A stretch of DNA of 13,658 bases, taken from JBHEKP01 sp041859375 (GTDB taxonomy: Bacteria > Hydrogenedentota > Hydrogenedentia > Hydrogenedentales > CAITNO01). Positions 1-7,413 of this stretch are shown here, in pieces; position 1 is the first letter of the stretch, and each line of letters starts with the position of its first letter. The translations under genes and the position numbers were made by a program. Under the pieces are notes generated by a model. The model was not told the origin of the DNA and did not search any database. It worked only from the letters and a program-made list of their open reading frames with translations. Location of the stretch: NCBI GenBank assembly GCA_041859375.1, contig JBHEKP010000097.1, positions 1 through 13,658 on the forward strand. The letters run 5' to 3'.

Positions 1-1242
1 ACCGTGCTGCCCCTTGAGATTCCCTCAGAATATGGGGGAAGCCCGGCGGGAACGCTGCTGGGTTCCGCGTCCGACGCGCTGGGAAACGCCGTCGCCTTTT
101 ACTCGAAGGGGGCGCGGACCGGGGCAAGGAATTACAACAGCGCTGTGGACATTTTTCCGGCGTCCATTCCCTCCCCCCCTGTGCCGGATCTGATAAAGAG
201 CGGCGCATGCGTGGAATTTGTTTCGGACATTACCCTGTTTTCGGACGCGCAGATCCAGGATGCGCGGTTTACCCTTGCCTATCTTCCATCCGACATCGCC
301 GGACTGGACGAGGGGCACCTTGTGCCCCGCAGGTTCACGGGAGGCGCCTGGTCGGCGGCGGAGATATATGATGTTGAGCGAAACCCCGCCGCCAACACGG
401 TTTCTTTTTCCTGTCAGGAGCCCGGCTTGTTTGTCCTCGCCTCCGTGGCGGGGGCGGGTGATTTGAATCCTGATATTATTCCTGTCGTTTTGGACGCATC
501 CCCCGCCGCCGGTGTCATGGCTGACGGGGTCTCTCTTGTTACTGTCACCAGCCGCGCCATTCTGGATGGACAGGGAACGCCCCTGCCTGATGGAACGCCG
601 CTGACCCTTTCCCTCACGCCTGCGGGGATTTGCGTTCTGTCCACACCGGATGCGGACCCGGCCACTGCCGGACACCAGCTTGCCGTGTCCGGGGGGATCA
701 TTCAGTTTTCAATGCAATCCACCACGCGTTCCGGCAGGGTGAATTGCAGGATTGCCTCTGAGGACGGTGCCGTTGCGGGGGAAACGTCCTGCATGTTCCT
801 TCCCGGTCCGCCCGCCGAACCAGCCGCGCTCTGGCCTTTAAATCCGGCCGCGAAGGCCCCCGGAACCATACCCTTCGGCACCAGCCTGATCCGGGACGCC
901 AATGGAAACACCGTGTCCGACGGCACCGAACTCACCCTTGTGGTCCAGGGGGGTGTCCCGCAGGGTGCGGACGCCAATCCTGCGGCTGACGGGTTTCAGG
1001 TGCGCGTTTTGGGCGGCGTCCTTTCCTTCGCGGTGGTTATGCCCAGGGAGGAGAAGTCCGGCACCCGGCCCCTGCTTGTGTCCTTGCACGCCGAACCGGA
1101 GCTGATCACGCTCATTGCGGAAGAGGCGTTTTCCTTTGAGTATGTGCCCGTTCCCGCGCCTGCGGGCGTTGTTCCCGCGCTGCTCCTTCTTTTGGCGGGC
1201 GTTGCGGCCCTTGCGAAACGGCGGCGTGGACGCGGGAAATGA
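1..1242 (+). CDS. Surface protein with invasin-like (Big-1-like) domains and C-terminal sorting-type tail, 5' partial
   Basis: The reading frame is open to the left edge, so the N-terminus lies outside the window; the GTG at position 4 is only an internal codon. Residues here are counted from it. Residues 70-148 resemble a domain often seen in bacterial surface proteins, with a 'DIAGLDEGHLVPRRF.GGAW' core followed by 'NTVSFSCQEPGLFVLAS'. Two similar Ig-like blocks follow (about 160-265 and 275-378). Both carry 'DG..L.LTL' and a later 'D.(D/N)PA..G.Q..V.GG...F' segment, as in Big-1/invasin or filler-type domains. The C-terminus has VPVPAPAG (381-388), a hydrophobic stretch (389-404) and a basic end (RRRGRGK), the layout of PEP-CTERM-like sorting tails. 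I infer an exported, surface-anchored or processed protein of unknown ligand. It overlaps the next gene by ATGA, so the two are probably translated together. Confidence 0.75.
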   Translation, partial: TVLPLEIPSEYGGSPAGTLLGSASDALGNAVAFYSKGARTGARNYNSAVDIFPASIPSPPVPDLIKSGACVEFVSDITLFSDAQIQDARFTLAYLPSDIAGLDEGHLVPRRFTGGAWSAAEIYDVERNPAANTVSFSCQEPGLFVLASVAGAGDLNPDIIPVVLDASPAAGVMADGVSLVTVTSRAILDGQGTPLPDGTPLTLSLTPAGICVLSTPDADPATAGHQLAVSGGIIQFSMQSTTRSGRVNCRIASEDGAVAGETSCMFLPGPPAEPAALWPLNPAAKAPGTIPFGTSLIRDANGNTVSDGTELTLVVQGGVPQGADANPAADGFQVRVLGGVLSFAVVMPREEKSGTRPLLVSLHAEPELITLIAEEAFSFEYVPVPAPAGVVPALLLLLAGVAALAKRRRGRGK

Positions 1243-2135
1243 GCCCCCTTTCAAAAAAACGACGGGGGTTTACCCTCATCGAACTGCTGGTGGTTATCGC
1301 CATCATCAGCATCCTTGCGGCGATTCTCCTCCCGGCGCTTTCCCGCGCCCGCGCCCAGGCGCGCTCCACACAGTGCGTGAACAATCTCCGGCAGTTGTAC
1401 CTCGCCAACACCATGTACGCCTCGGAGCACAGGGGACATTATGTGCCCGCCGCCTCCGACATGTACGATTTCCTGAAGCCGGACGCCGAGCCGGATCATT
1501 TTGGCGGGCATTACCGTTGGCATGGCTACCGGCCCACCCCCAACCCGGGTTCGGATTATGAGTTTGGCCGGGGCCCCCTGGCCGAATACCTGCCCGACGG
1601 GGGGCGTATTGTGGAGTGTCCGGAGTTCTTCGAATTTAAAAAGCGCGACACGGTGGACAGTGCCTTCGAGTCGGGCACCGGCGGCTACGGCTACAACATG
1701 GCCTATGTGGGCTCCATGCTTTCCATCATTGAGGATCCGATGGACGCGTGCCGGAGCGGCATGCCCGATGGCAGCATCGCCGACCCCGCCGGAACCGTCA
1801 TGTTTGCCGACGCGGCCATGCCACAGCCCGGAAACATTATCGAATACGGTTTTTTGGAGCCCCCCCTGCCGGTCACCTTCGCCAATCCACGCGGGGACAC
1901 CGCATACGGAAGCTCCCCCTCCATCCATTTCCGCCACTGGGGAAGGGTGAATGTGGTCTGGTGCGACGGTCACATTTCCAGTGAACGGTGGGAGTGGGCG
2001 CCGGTGGAAAACATCTATGGCGCGCGCAACAGCCGCTGGGCCGTGGGATGGTTTGGTCCCCGGACGAACATGCTTTTTGACTGGGCGCGCAAGGACAATT
2101 ATGAAGGGCCGGAGCGTCCGCCGGACACCCCCTGA
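1239..2135 (+). CDS. Pseudopilin-like protein with type IV prepilin N-terminus and H-X9-DG C-terminal motif
   Basis: This 298-residue protein starts MSPLSKKRRG, a short basic leader ending in Gly10. Phe11 follows, then Glu15 (position +5 of the mature protein) and a long hydrophobic helix to about residue 33, so a prepilin peptidase should cut between Gly10 and Phe11. The downstream 'ALSRARAQARSTQCVNNLRQL' segment (split: ALSRARAQA, then RSTQCVNNLRQL) and the motif H233-X9-D243-G244 mark the DUF1559-like / 'prepilin-type N-terminal cleavage/methylation' family. That family is greatly expanded in Planctomycetes, Lentisphaerae and related bacteria. It is probably inner-membrane anchored with a periplasmic globular domain, perhaps linked to a type II secretion-like machine; its exact role is unknown. 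The ATG overlaps the preceding stop (ATGA) and only a weak purine-rich site precedes it, so translation is probably coupled. No secretion ATPase or peptidase gene is present nearby. Confidence 0.9.
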   Translation: MSPLSKKRRGFTLIELLVVIAIISILAAILLPALSRARAQARSTQCVNNLRQLYLANTMYASEHRGHYVPAASDMYDFLKPDAEPDHFGGHYRWHGYRPTPNPGSDYEFGRGPLAEYLPDGGRIVECPEFFEFKKRDTVDSAFESGTGGYGYNMAYVGSMLSIIEDPMDACRSGMPDGSIADPAGTVMFADAAMPQPGNIIEYGFLEPPLPVTFANPRGDTAYGSSPSIHFRHWGRVNVVWCDGHISSERWEWAPVENIYGARNSRWAVGWFGPRTNMLFDWARKDNYEGPERPPDTP

Positions 2136-3380
2136 TTAGTGCGGGATGATCTCCCCCAGGGCTTTCATCATGGACGGTCCCGCCTCCCTGCCGGGGGACA
2201 TGCTGACCAGGTAATCCGCATACTTGTAGTTGCCGGTGTGATCAAAATAATCCACGGGAACGATGTATCCGAGATGATCCATGCCCAGACCAAGCACGAA
2301 TTTCGGGCCCGTCTTCATTAGTTCCCGTGTTTGGGCCGCGTAGATGGGGGCGGTCTCCCCGGGATGGGTGGCAAACTGGGCCTCGCCCACGGAAAACCAG
2401 GCAACACTGGTCTCAACGGCACCGCCGCCCATGACGCGGGGGGTCAGTTTTAATTCGGTCATCTGGCTGAATGTCTCGTTTTGCAGCGGCATCCTAAACT
2501 GTTTGCTTTTTACGCGCACCTCCGTTCCCTTGACCGGGGTTGTGTGGCGTATCGCCTCAAGAACCTTTTCCGCAAGGTCACGGCCGTATTTCTCGGCAAG
2601 GGTGAAGGTCCGTTCCGGGGTGACCGGCTGAATCCATGCGCCAATGGCGCCCTGGAGATAGACATGCTCGCCGGGCGATTTTTCAGACATGCCCGCATAA
2701 AATCCCCCGACCCAGTCCGCGCTAACAAGGGTGTTGTCCCCGTCGAGCACCGTTGGATGGGCTGGAAAATTGGTCAGGGTGAACAGTGTGCCGCCCTCTG
2801 TGCCGTCGGCCTTGAGGATGGTCACCCGGGAGTCAAGGTTGCCGGGTTCGGAATCGTTCGCCACCCAGCCCGCGCAGGTGGTTTCCGCCCAGGAGAGGGA
2901 TGCCTCCCTCCGTCCCGTCCAGGCTTTTGCCACAAGCGCAGATGCGGTTTCCGAAAGGAATGTCACATATTCCATGCTTAATCCGGATTCTGCGGGGCTT
3001 GCCCCGTAAAGCCCCGTCAAATCCGGGGCGCAATGGGTGTGCGTCACCTGCACAATAATATTTTCGGGGGATAGCCGGGGATCCCCCGCCTTCTCGGCGG
3101 CTTTTTTCTGGATTTCCGCGGTGATGAAGTTCTGGATGCTCAATGCGTCCAAAACCACAAGGGCCATGGCGGTTTTCCCGTCATCAAAGACCACGGCCCG
3201 CGCGCGCAGGTCATCATGAATCCCGGTGGATTTGCGGTTGTGGTCATATCCCCCCAAATACGTCCCATCCGGCGGGTTAATCTTGTCGGATGCCGTTCCC
3301 GCCAATAACGCTCCGGCGGGTGATGCGGAAAAAATCAGGCAGAAAAGCATTAAAACCAGTATGGGGAGCTCTTTTTTCAT
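2136..3380 (-). CDS. Secreted neutral/alkaline ceramidase-like hydrolase (N-terminal domain only)
   Basis: The product is 414 residues. It has a signal peptide (MKKELPILVL, hydrophobic to about residue 20, probable cut near Ala24) and then the pattern of the neutral/alkaline non-lysosomal ceramidase N-terminal domain: 'INPPDGTYLGGY', 'GIHDDLRARAVV', 'VTHTHCAPD', 'NFPAHPTVL', 'THPGETAP' and 'HLGYIVP'. By comparison with bacterial neutral ceramidase, likely zinc ligands are His114 of the HTH motif, His208, Glu342 and Tyr372. It is much shorter than full ceramidases (over 600 residues) and lacks their C-terminal Ig-like domain. The substrate is therefore uncertain; an amide of a lipid or sugar is possible. 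The start is ATG 3380, preceded by AAGGAG six bases upstream; an in-frame TTG at 3395 lies before that site and is unlikely. It is transcribed towards the pseudopilin gene, and the two stop codons are directly adjacent. Confidence 0.85.
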   Translation of the reverse strand: MKKELPILVLMLFCLIFSASPAGALLAGTASDKINPPDGTYLGGYDHNRKSTGIHDDLRARAVVFDDGKTAMALVVLDALSIQNFITAEIQKKAAEKAGDPRLSPENIIVQVTHTHCAPDLTGLYGASPAESGLSMEYVTFLSETASALVAKAWTGRREASLSWAETTCAGWVANDSEPGNLDSRVTILKADGTEGGTLFTLTNFPAHPTVLDGDNTLVSADWVGGFYAGMSEKSPGEHVYLQGAIGAWIQPVTPERTFTLAEKYGRDLAEKVLEAIRHTTPVKGTEVRVKSKQFRMPLQNETFSQMTELKLTPRVMGGGAVETSVAWFSVGEAQFATHPGETAPIYAAQTRELMKTGPKFVLGLGMDHLGYIVPVDYFDHTGNYKYADYLVSMSPGREAGPSMMKALGEIIPH

Positions 3381-3386
3381 GGCCGT

Positions 3387-3392
3387 CTCCTT
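3387..3392 (-). promoter_or_regulatory. Ribosome binding site of the ceramidase-like gene
   Basis: On the minus strand AAGGAG lies six bases before ATG 3380. It falls inside the extended reading frame that would begin at TTG 3395, so it decides in favour of the ATG. Confidence 0.75.
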
Positions 3393-3512
3393 CAATTTGT
3401 GTGTTTGACCCGTAACGCCGCTTTTCCGTTTCCAAAACAGCGAAAATCGGCGGAATGCCCAAAAGGTTGGCTGTGTTTCAAATCATGATCAGGATAAAAG
3501 ACCCCCTGAAAA

Positions 3513-3529
3513 CGGGTTTTGCGGGTTTT
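3513..3529 (+). repeat. Tandem CGGGTTTT direct repeat just upstream of the gltA -35 element
   Basis: CGGGTTTT occurs at 3513-3520 and again at 3522-3529, a nine-base period, ending two bases before the -35 hexamer of the citrate synthase promoter. The position suits an activator or repressor site, but this is inference from placement only. Confidence 0.4.
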
Positions 3530-3531
3530 AA

Positions 3532-3561
3532 TTGGCAATAGGCTTTTTTATTCGCTATAAT
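3532..3561 (+). promoter_or_regulatory. Sigma-70 promoter of the citrate synthase gene
   Basis: TTGGCA at 3532-3537 (five of six matches to TTGACA) and a perfect TATAAT at 3556-3561 are separated by 18 bases. Transcription would start near 3568, giving a leader of about 95 bases before ATG 3663. This is the best-looking promoter in the window. Confidence 0.75.
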
Positions 3562-3599
3562 CCCGCCAAGGGGTGCAGGCAACGGTTTTAGTTTGTCTT

Positions 3600-3622
3600 T
3601 GAGGGCATTATATCCGCCCTCA
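3600..3622 (+). promoter_or_regulatory. Hairpin in the citrate synthase mRNA leader
   Basis: TGAGGGC (3600-3606) and GCCCTCA (3616-3622) form a perfect 7-bp stem with a 9-base loop, about 40 bases before the gltA start codon. No T run follows, so it is not a standard terminator. It may stabilise the leader or serve as a regulatory structure or operator; I recognise no known riboswitch class. Confidence 0.4.
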
Positions 3623-3662
3623 GATTAGTGTGGATGGAATGACAACCAGAGAGGACCAGAGC

Positions 3663-4940
3663 ATGGAAAACGCAAAACTCATCCTGAACGGCAAGGAATA
3701 CGAACTGCCCACCTTTGCCGGCACCGAGAACGAGGTTGCCATTGACATCAAAAAACTGCGCGACACCACCGGAGCCATCACCTACGACCCGGGTTATGGA
3801 AACACAGGGGCCTGCAAAAGCTCCATCACCTACATTGACGGCGATGTTGGTATCCTCCGCTACCGCGGTTATCCCATTGAGGAGCTTGCCGGTAAAATCA
3901 AATACTCGGCGGCGGCCTATCTGATGCTCTTTGGAAAGCTGCCCAATGAGAAGGAATTCCTGGACTGGCGCAAACAGCTGACCCTGAACAGTTTCATCCA
4001 CTCCAGCCAGGTGAACTTTCTGGATCACTATCCCGCCGGCGCCCATCCGATGAACATCCTTGGCTCGATGGTGTCCTCAATGTCCTCCTTCTACCCGCAT
4101 GACTCCGAGGACGAGGCCCATGTGAACCTGAACATCCAGCGCCTGATCGGCCAGGTGAAGACCATTGCGGCCTTCTCCTACCGCAAATCAGTGGGCCTCC
4201 CCTACATCTACCCCCGCACGGACCACAGTTACGCGGCCAACTTCCTGCGCATGATGTTCGCCACCCCCGCCGAGGAGTATGTGGTTCCCAGGGTGATGGA
4301 GGACGCCCTTGACATGCTGCTCATCCTCCACATGGACCACGAGCAGAACTGCAGCACCTCCACCGTCCGCATGGTGTGCAGCTCCATGTCGAACATTTAC
4401 GCCTCCGTTTCAGCGGGTGTTAACGCCCTGTGGGGCAAGCTTCACGGCGGCGCGAACGAGGCCGTGCTGAACATGCTGGAGATGATCCACAAGGACGGCG
4501 GCGACTACATGAAGTTTGTGAACATGGCGAAGGACAAGAAAAGCACCTTCCGCCTCATGGGCTTCGGCCACCGCGTCTACAAGAACTACGACCCGCGCGC
4601 CAAACTGCTCAGGGAGATGGTGGACCGCCTGCTGAACGAAATGGGCGTGCAGGATCCGTTGCTGGACATCGCCAAGGGGCTTGAGGAGGTCGCGCTGAAG
4701 GACGATTTCTTCATCGAGCGCAAGCTTTACCCCAACGTGGACTTCTACAGCGGCATTATTTACCGTGCCCTGGGCATCCCCACGGAAATGTTCACCGTCC
4801 TCTTCGCCATAGGGCGCATGCCCGGATGGATCGCCCACTGGCTCGAAATGCGGCAGGATCCGGATCTGCGCATCCAGCGCCCGCGCCAGATTTACACGGG
4901 GCCGACACTCAGGCACTATGTGCAGGAGGAGCATCTCTGA
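3663..4940 (+). CDS. gltA: Citrate synthase, type II (Gram-negative hexameric type)
   Basis: The enzyme condenses oxaloacetate and acetyl-CoA to citrate, the entry step of the TCA cycle, in the cytoplasm. The 425-residue product matches the length of E. coli GltA (427). Catalytic residues are visible: His261 in 'KLHGGANEA', His303 in 'GFGHRVYKNYDPRA' and Asp360 in 'NVDFYSGI', matching E. coli His264, His305 and Asp362. Other family signatures include 'HMDHEQNCSTSTVR', 'GWIAHWLEM' and 'RPRQIYTGP'. The extended N-terminal domain ('MENAKLILNGKEYELP') is typical of the type II, NADH-sensitive enzymes; whether this one is NADH-regulated cannot be read directly. The start ATG 3663 has GAGG (3651-3654) eight bases upstream; an upstream in-frame GTG at 3630 lacks such a site and lies in the leader hairpin region. 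The gene is monocistronic, with its own promoter and terminator. Confidence 0.97.
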   Translation: MENAKLILNGKEYELPTFAGTENEVAIDIKKLRDTTGAITYDPGYGNTGACKSSITYIDGDVGILRYRGYPIEELAGKIKYSAAAYLMLFGKLPNEKEFLDWRKQLTLNSFIHSSQVNFLDHYPAGAHPMNILGSMVSSMSSFYPHDSEDEAHVNLNIQRLIGQVKTIAAFSYRKSVGLPYIYPRTDHSYAANFLRMMFATPAEEYVVPRVMEDALDMLLILHMDHEQNCSTSTVRMVCSSMSNIYASVSAGVNALWGKLHGGANEAVLNMLEMIHKDGGDYMKFVNMAKDKKSTFRLMGFGHRVYKNYDPRAKLLREMVDRLLNEMGVQDPLLDIAKGLEEVALKDDFFIERKLYPNVDFYSGIIYRALGIPTEMFTVLFAIGRMPGWIAHWLEMRQDPDLRIQRPRQIYTGPTLRHYVQEEHL

Positions 4941-4955
4941 TACTTTGGCCGGAAC

Positions 4956-4994
4956 AAAAACCGGCCGGAGCAACTCCTCCGGCCGGTTTTTTTT
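4956..4994. terminator. Bidirectional intrinsic terminator between gltA and the anti-sigma gene
   Basis: CCGGCCGGAG (4961-4970) pairs perfectly with CTCCGGCCGG (4977-4986) around a six-base loop. Eight T follow (4987-4994), and five A precede the stem (4956-4960), giving a shorter U run for the opposite strand. It lies 20 bases after the gltA stop and 25 bases beyond the stop of the convergent minus-strand gene, so it probably serves both. Confidence 0.92.
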
Positions 4995-5018
4995 ATTTAA
5001 AGTTAAACCTAATACCGT

Positions 5019-6821
5019 TCAGGGGGTTTGGCCGAGCCCGAGGTCGCCCTGGGTCAGTATTTGTGTGGAGATCCGGTCCGCGTCGCCGGAGGAAAGCCCC
5101 CCGAAGAGCGACTCAAGGTCGCCGAGATAATTCACAAATCCGGTCATGCTGTCGGCCAGCACGTCATAGGCGGTGCGAAGAACCTCCATGCCCTCATTGG
5201 TGGCGAATATCTCCGCCACGCGGGTGACAGCGTCAAGGGCGGCAAGCTGGAGGTCGTATCCTGCGAGCTGCTCGTTGCCGAGGGTGGCCCCGCGCTCAAC
5301 CTGCGCGCCCAGTTCCTGGACGGACTGGTATATTTCGTTGGCGGTTTCGTAATCCTTTATGGATTCGTAGTACTCGCCCTGCTGGAGTAGATCCTGGCCG
5401 AGGTTTACCATGGATGCGTATTCCTGCCTGCCCGCCACCGATGCGGCGAGGAAACGAGCCATGGCAGGCTCGTACCCGGCGGCCTCAAGGGCTGCGGCGT
5501 GGCTTCGGGCGCTTTCCAGCCCGAAGGCCGAGGCGGACTCAAATCCCGCGCCTAACTGCATGGAAAGGAGCGCGCCGGTGACATCCCCCGCGTTCATTTT
5601 CATCTCCGCGTCCATGTAATAGGCCAGGGAATTCTCGCCTGAGATGTCCTTTAAAGCGGCAAGCTGCTGTATTGCCTCGTCGCGGGTTTCCGGGGAGGCG
5701 GCAAGATTGCGCGCAAGCAGGTAGCGAAGATAGGGATCCTCTGGATGCTGTTCCACGGCGGTCCGGAGAAATGCCGCCGACTCTTCCGGCGGAAGAAAGC
5801 GCAACAGCCCCGCCATGGCGGAAGTGCTCAGGCCGCCCTCCTCAAGAAGACGCCGGGCCTCCTCCTGCGAAAGGGTGCCCCACTCCGTTAGTTTTTCCAG
5901 GCCGCCGTCCTTCTTCATCAGCGCGTCGCGTTTCGCCGCCAGAAGGTCGTCAAGGGAAAGGGAGGCAAGCCTGCCCGCTGCGCCCGAATCCAGCTTGATC
6001 TCAATCGGACGCGCTTCGGGACGCAACAGTTCGTTGTATTCCCGCAGCCGGTCATTGTCCTTGGACCACTCGGAAGCCAGTTTGGAGGAGGGCAACGCGC
6101 CGCCCCGGTGGTTAATCCTGCCGGTTTCGGGCTGCTCCGCGCCGGATTGGCGAGATTCGGCGCGGCGTTCCTCGACAATGCTTGTCCGGCCCATCCACCA
6201 GGCGGTTGCGCCCACCATGGCCATCAGGGCGACTGCCGCCGCAACCTTCATGATCCGCCAGCCGTTTCCCTGGACAGTCGCGCGCGTTTCTGTTTTCGGA
6301 CGCGAACGGAAGGGAAGCACGTTGGCGGGGGCTGACTCTTCACTTCTTGCCGAGGAAACCGCGTCCATCACACGCGCCGTGATGTCTATCTTCGGCAGTG
6401 AACGGCGCAGGTCGTCGCCAATGGCGCGAAGGCGGTTTTCCAGGACCACCACCTGCGCGGCCTCAGACTCGTCCAAGCCGGTGTCCGTGCCGGACATTTC
6501 CCTGATGCGGGCAATGTCCGACAACACCGCACCGGTCAAATCTACCGGAATGGTGATCCCGCGGTGGGCGGCGGCCATGGCCGCGAACCCGTGGAATTCA
6601 TCTGTTTCGGCTATTTCCCGTGCCTTTTCCAGAACGGCGGGAGCCAGGTCTTGGGGGCAGGTCTGAAGCCGCCATGCGTCCCCCGCCTCGCGAAGCAGGC
6701 CGACCAGCATCCGTATAGCCTCAAGATCACCGGACACGCCGGGGCGGACCGGGGTTTCCCCGGCCCCCTCGACGTATTCGAGGAACGCTGACACTTCAGT
6801 TTTGCTGGTCTCTTCGCTCAC
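5019..6821 (-). CDS. Putative membrane anti-sigma factor with TPR-like extracytoplasmic region
   Basis: The 600-residue product has a cytoplasmic-type N-terminus (1-187), one transmembrane helix (about 191-209, flanked by RIMK and RRAE) and a large C-terminal part with helical, TPR-like repeats. Examples are 'AAFLRTAVEQHPEDPYLRYLLARNL' (given as AAFLRTAVEQH then PEDPYLRYLLARNL, 349-373) and the stretches around 460-500. It has no zinc-binding HxxxCxxC anti-sigma motif. Three similar short helices, D-(L/I)-x-x-x-V-(L/M), occur at 58-70, 94-106 and 146-158 before the membrane. GTG 6821 begins one base after the stop of the sigma factor gene (TAA-C-GTG) with no strong ribosome site, so translation is probably coupled. 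Anti-sigma function is inferred from this pairing and topology; the TPR-like part may sense an envelope partner. It could instead be a membrane assembly protein merely co-expressed with the sigma factor. Confidence 0.7.
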   Translation of the reverse strand: MSEETSKTEVSAFLEYVEGAGETPVRPGVSGDLEAIRMLVGLLREAGDAWRLQTCPQDLAPAVLEKAREIAETDEFHGFAAMAAAHRGITIPVDLTGAVLSDIARIREMSGTDTGLDESEAAQVVVLENRLRAIGDDLRRSLPKIDITARVMDAVSSARSEESAPANVLPFRSRPKTETRATVQGNGWRIMKVAAAVALMAMVGATAWWMGRTSIVEERRAESRQSGAEQPETGRINHRGGALPSSKLASEWSKDNDRLREYNELLRPEARPIEIKLDSGAAGRLASLSLDDLLAAKRDALMKKDGGLEKLTEWGTLSQEEARRLLEEGGLSTSAMAGLLRFLPPEESAAFLRTAVEQHPEDPYLRYLLARNLAASPETRDEAIQQLAALKDISGENSLAYYMDAEMKMNAGDVTGALLSMQLGAGFESASAFGLESARSHAAALEAAGYEPAMARFLAASVAGRQEYASMVNLGQDLLQQGEYYESIKDYETANEIYQSVQELGAQVERGATLGNEQLAGYDLQLAALDAVTRVAEIFATNEGMEVLRTAYDVLADSMTGFVNYLGDLESLFGGLSSGDADRISTQILTQGDLGLGQTP

Positions 6822-6822
6822 G

Positions 6823-7413
6823 TTAAAACAGTTCTTTTCTTGTTTCGCACACTTCCCTGAGCTGGTTTAGCGCCCTGTGCAGCCGTGTGCGCACGGCTCC
6901 CTCGGTGCTTTCCACCACGTCGGCGATTTCCTTCGCCGCCATTTGCTCAAAATAGCGCATCATGATGAGTTCGCGCGCGTCCTGATCAAGACGACCCATG
7001 GCGTCCATCAAAGCCCTTTTGCGTTCGTCCGCCATCAGCAGTTCCGAAGGCGAGTCCTCTGAAGCGGGCTCCAAGTACCCGGATTCGTCCCGGGACGCGC
7101 TTGCGAATGATTCAATTGTCTCCATCTGCACCGCTTTTTTGCGTTTCAACTCGTTGAGGCACAAGTTGCGCGCAATGCAGAGCATCCACGGCTTGAAACT
7201 GCGCGTCTTGTCGAACCGGTCACGGGCCGAAAAAACCCGCAGGTACGTTTCCTGCGTTTTTTCCAGGGCGACCTCCGTGTTGCGCAGGTAATGCAGGCAA
7301 AAGCGGAACAGGTCGTTCTGGTAACGACGCACCAGTTCGGCAAGCGCTTCGTCTTGCCCACCGCAGAGCAGGGCCATCAACTGTTCATCGGTCTGATCGG
7401 CCATCGTGCCCAT
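6823..7413 (-). CDS. RNA polymerase sigma factor, ECF-type (sigma-70 family)
   Basis: This 196-residue protein has only regions sigma-2 and sigma-4. Region 2 spans about residues 10-95, with 'LVRRYQNDLFRFCLHYL', 'QETYLRVFSARDRFD' and 'FKPWMLCIARNLCLNELKRKK'. Region 4 spans about 130-190, with 'LDQDARELIMMRYFEQMAAK', then 'EIADVVESTEGAVRTRLHRA', the promoter -35-binding helix-turn-helix. An acidic, serine-rich linker joins them. The usual acidic DAEDLTQ of region 2.2 reads 'EVALEKTQ', which is less acidic than normal. ATG 7413 has GGAGGA four bases upstream; a second in-frame ATG at 7404 is a less favoured alternative. It is co-transcribed with the downstream membrane protein, its likely regulator. 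Target promoters are unknown. Confidence 0.93.
   Translation of the reverse strand: MGTMADQTDEQLMALLCGGQDEALAELVRRYQNDLFRFCLHYLRNTEVALEKTQETYLRVFSARDRFDKTRSFKPWMLCIARNLCLNELKRKKAVQMETIESFASASRDESGYLEPASEDSPSELLMADERKRALMDAMGRLDQDARELIMMRYFEQMAAKEIADVVESTEGAVRTRLHRALNQLREVCETRKELF

Noticed and set aside
2136..3395. Longer ceramidase-like protein starting at TTG 3395
   Set aside because: The AAGGAG ribosome site lies inside this extension and fits ATG 3380, which also gives a standard signal peptide.
3600..3662. Possible riboswitch in the gltA leader
   Set aside because: Only one small hairpin is visible, without the multi-helix core of any class I know; kept only as a leader hairpin.
5815..6666. 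A 283-codon plus-strand open frame opposite the anti-sigma candidate
   Set aside because: The product is dominated by Arg, Ser and Ala with no motif, as expected from reading a GC-rich gene backwards, and the minus-strand gene is coupled to the sigma factor.
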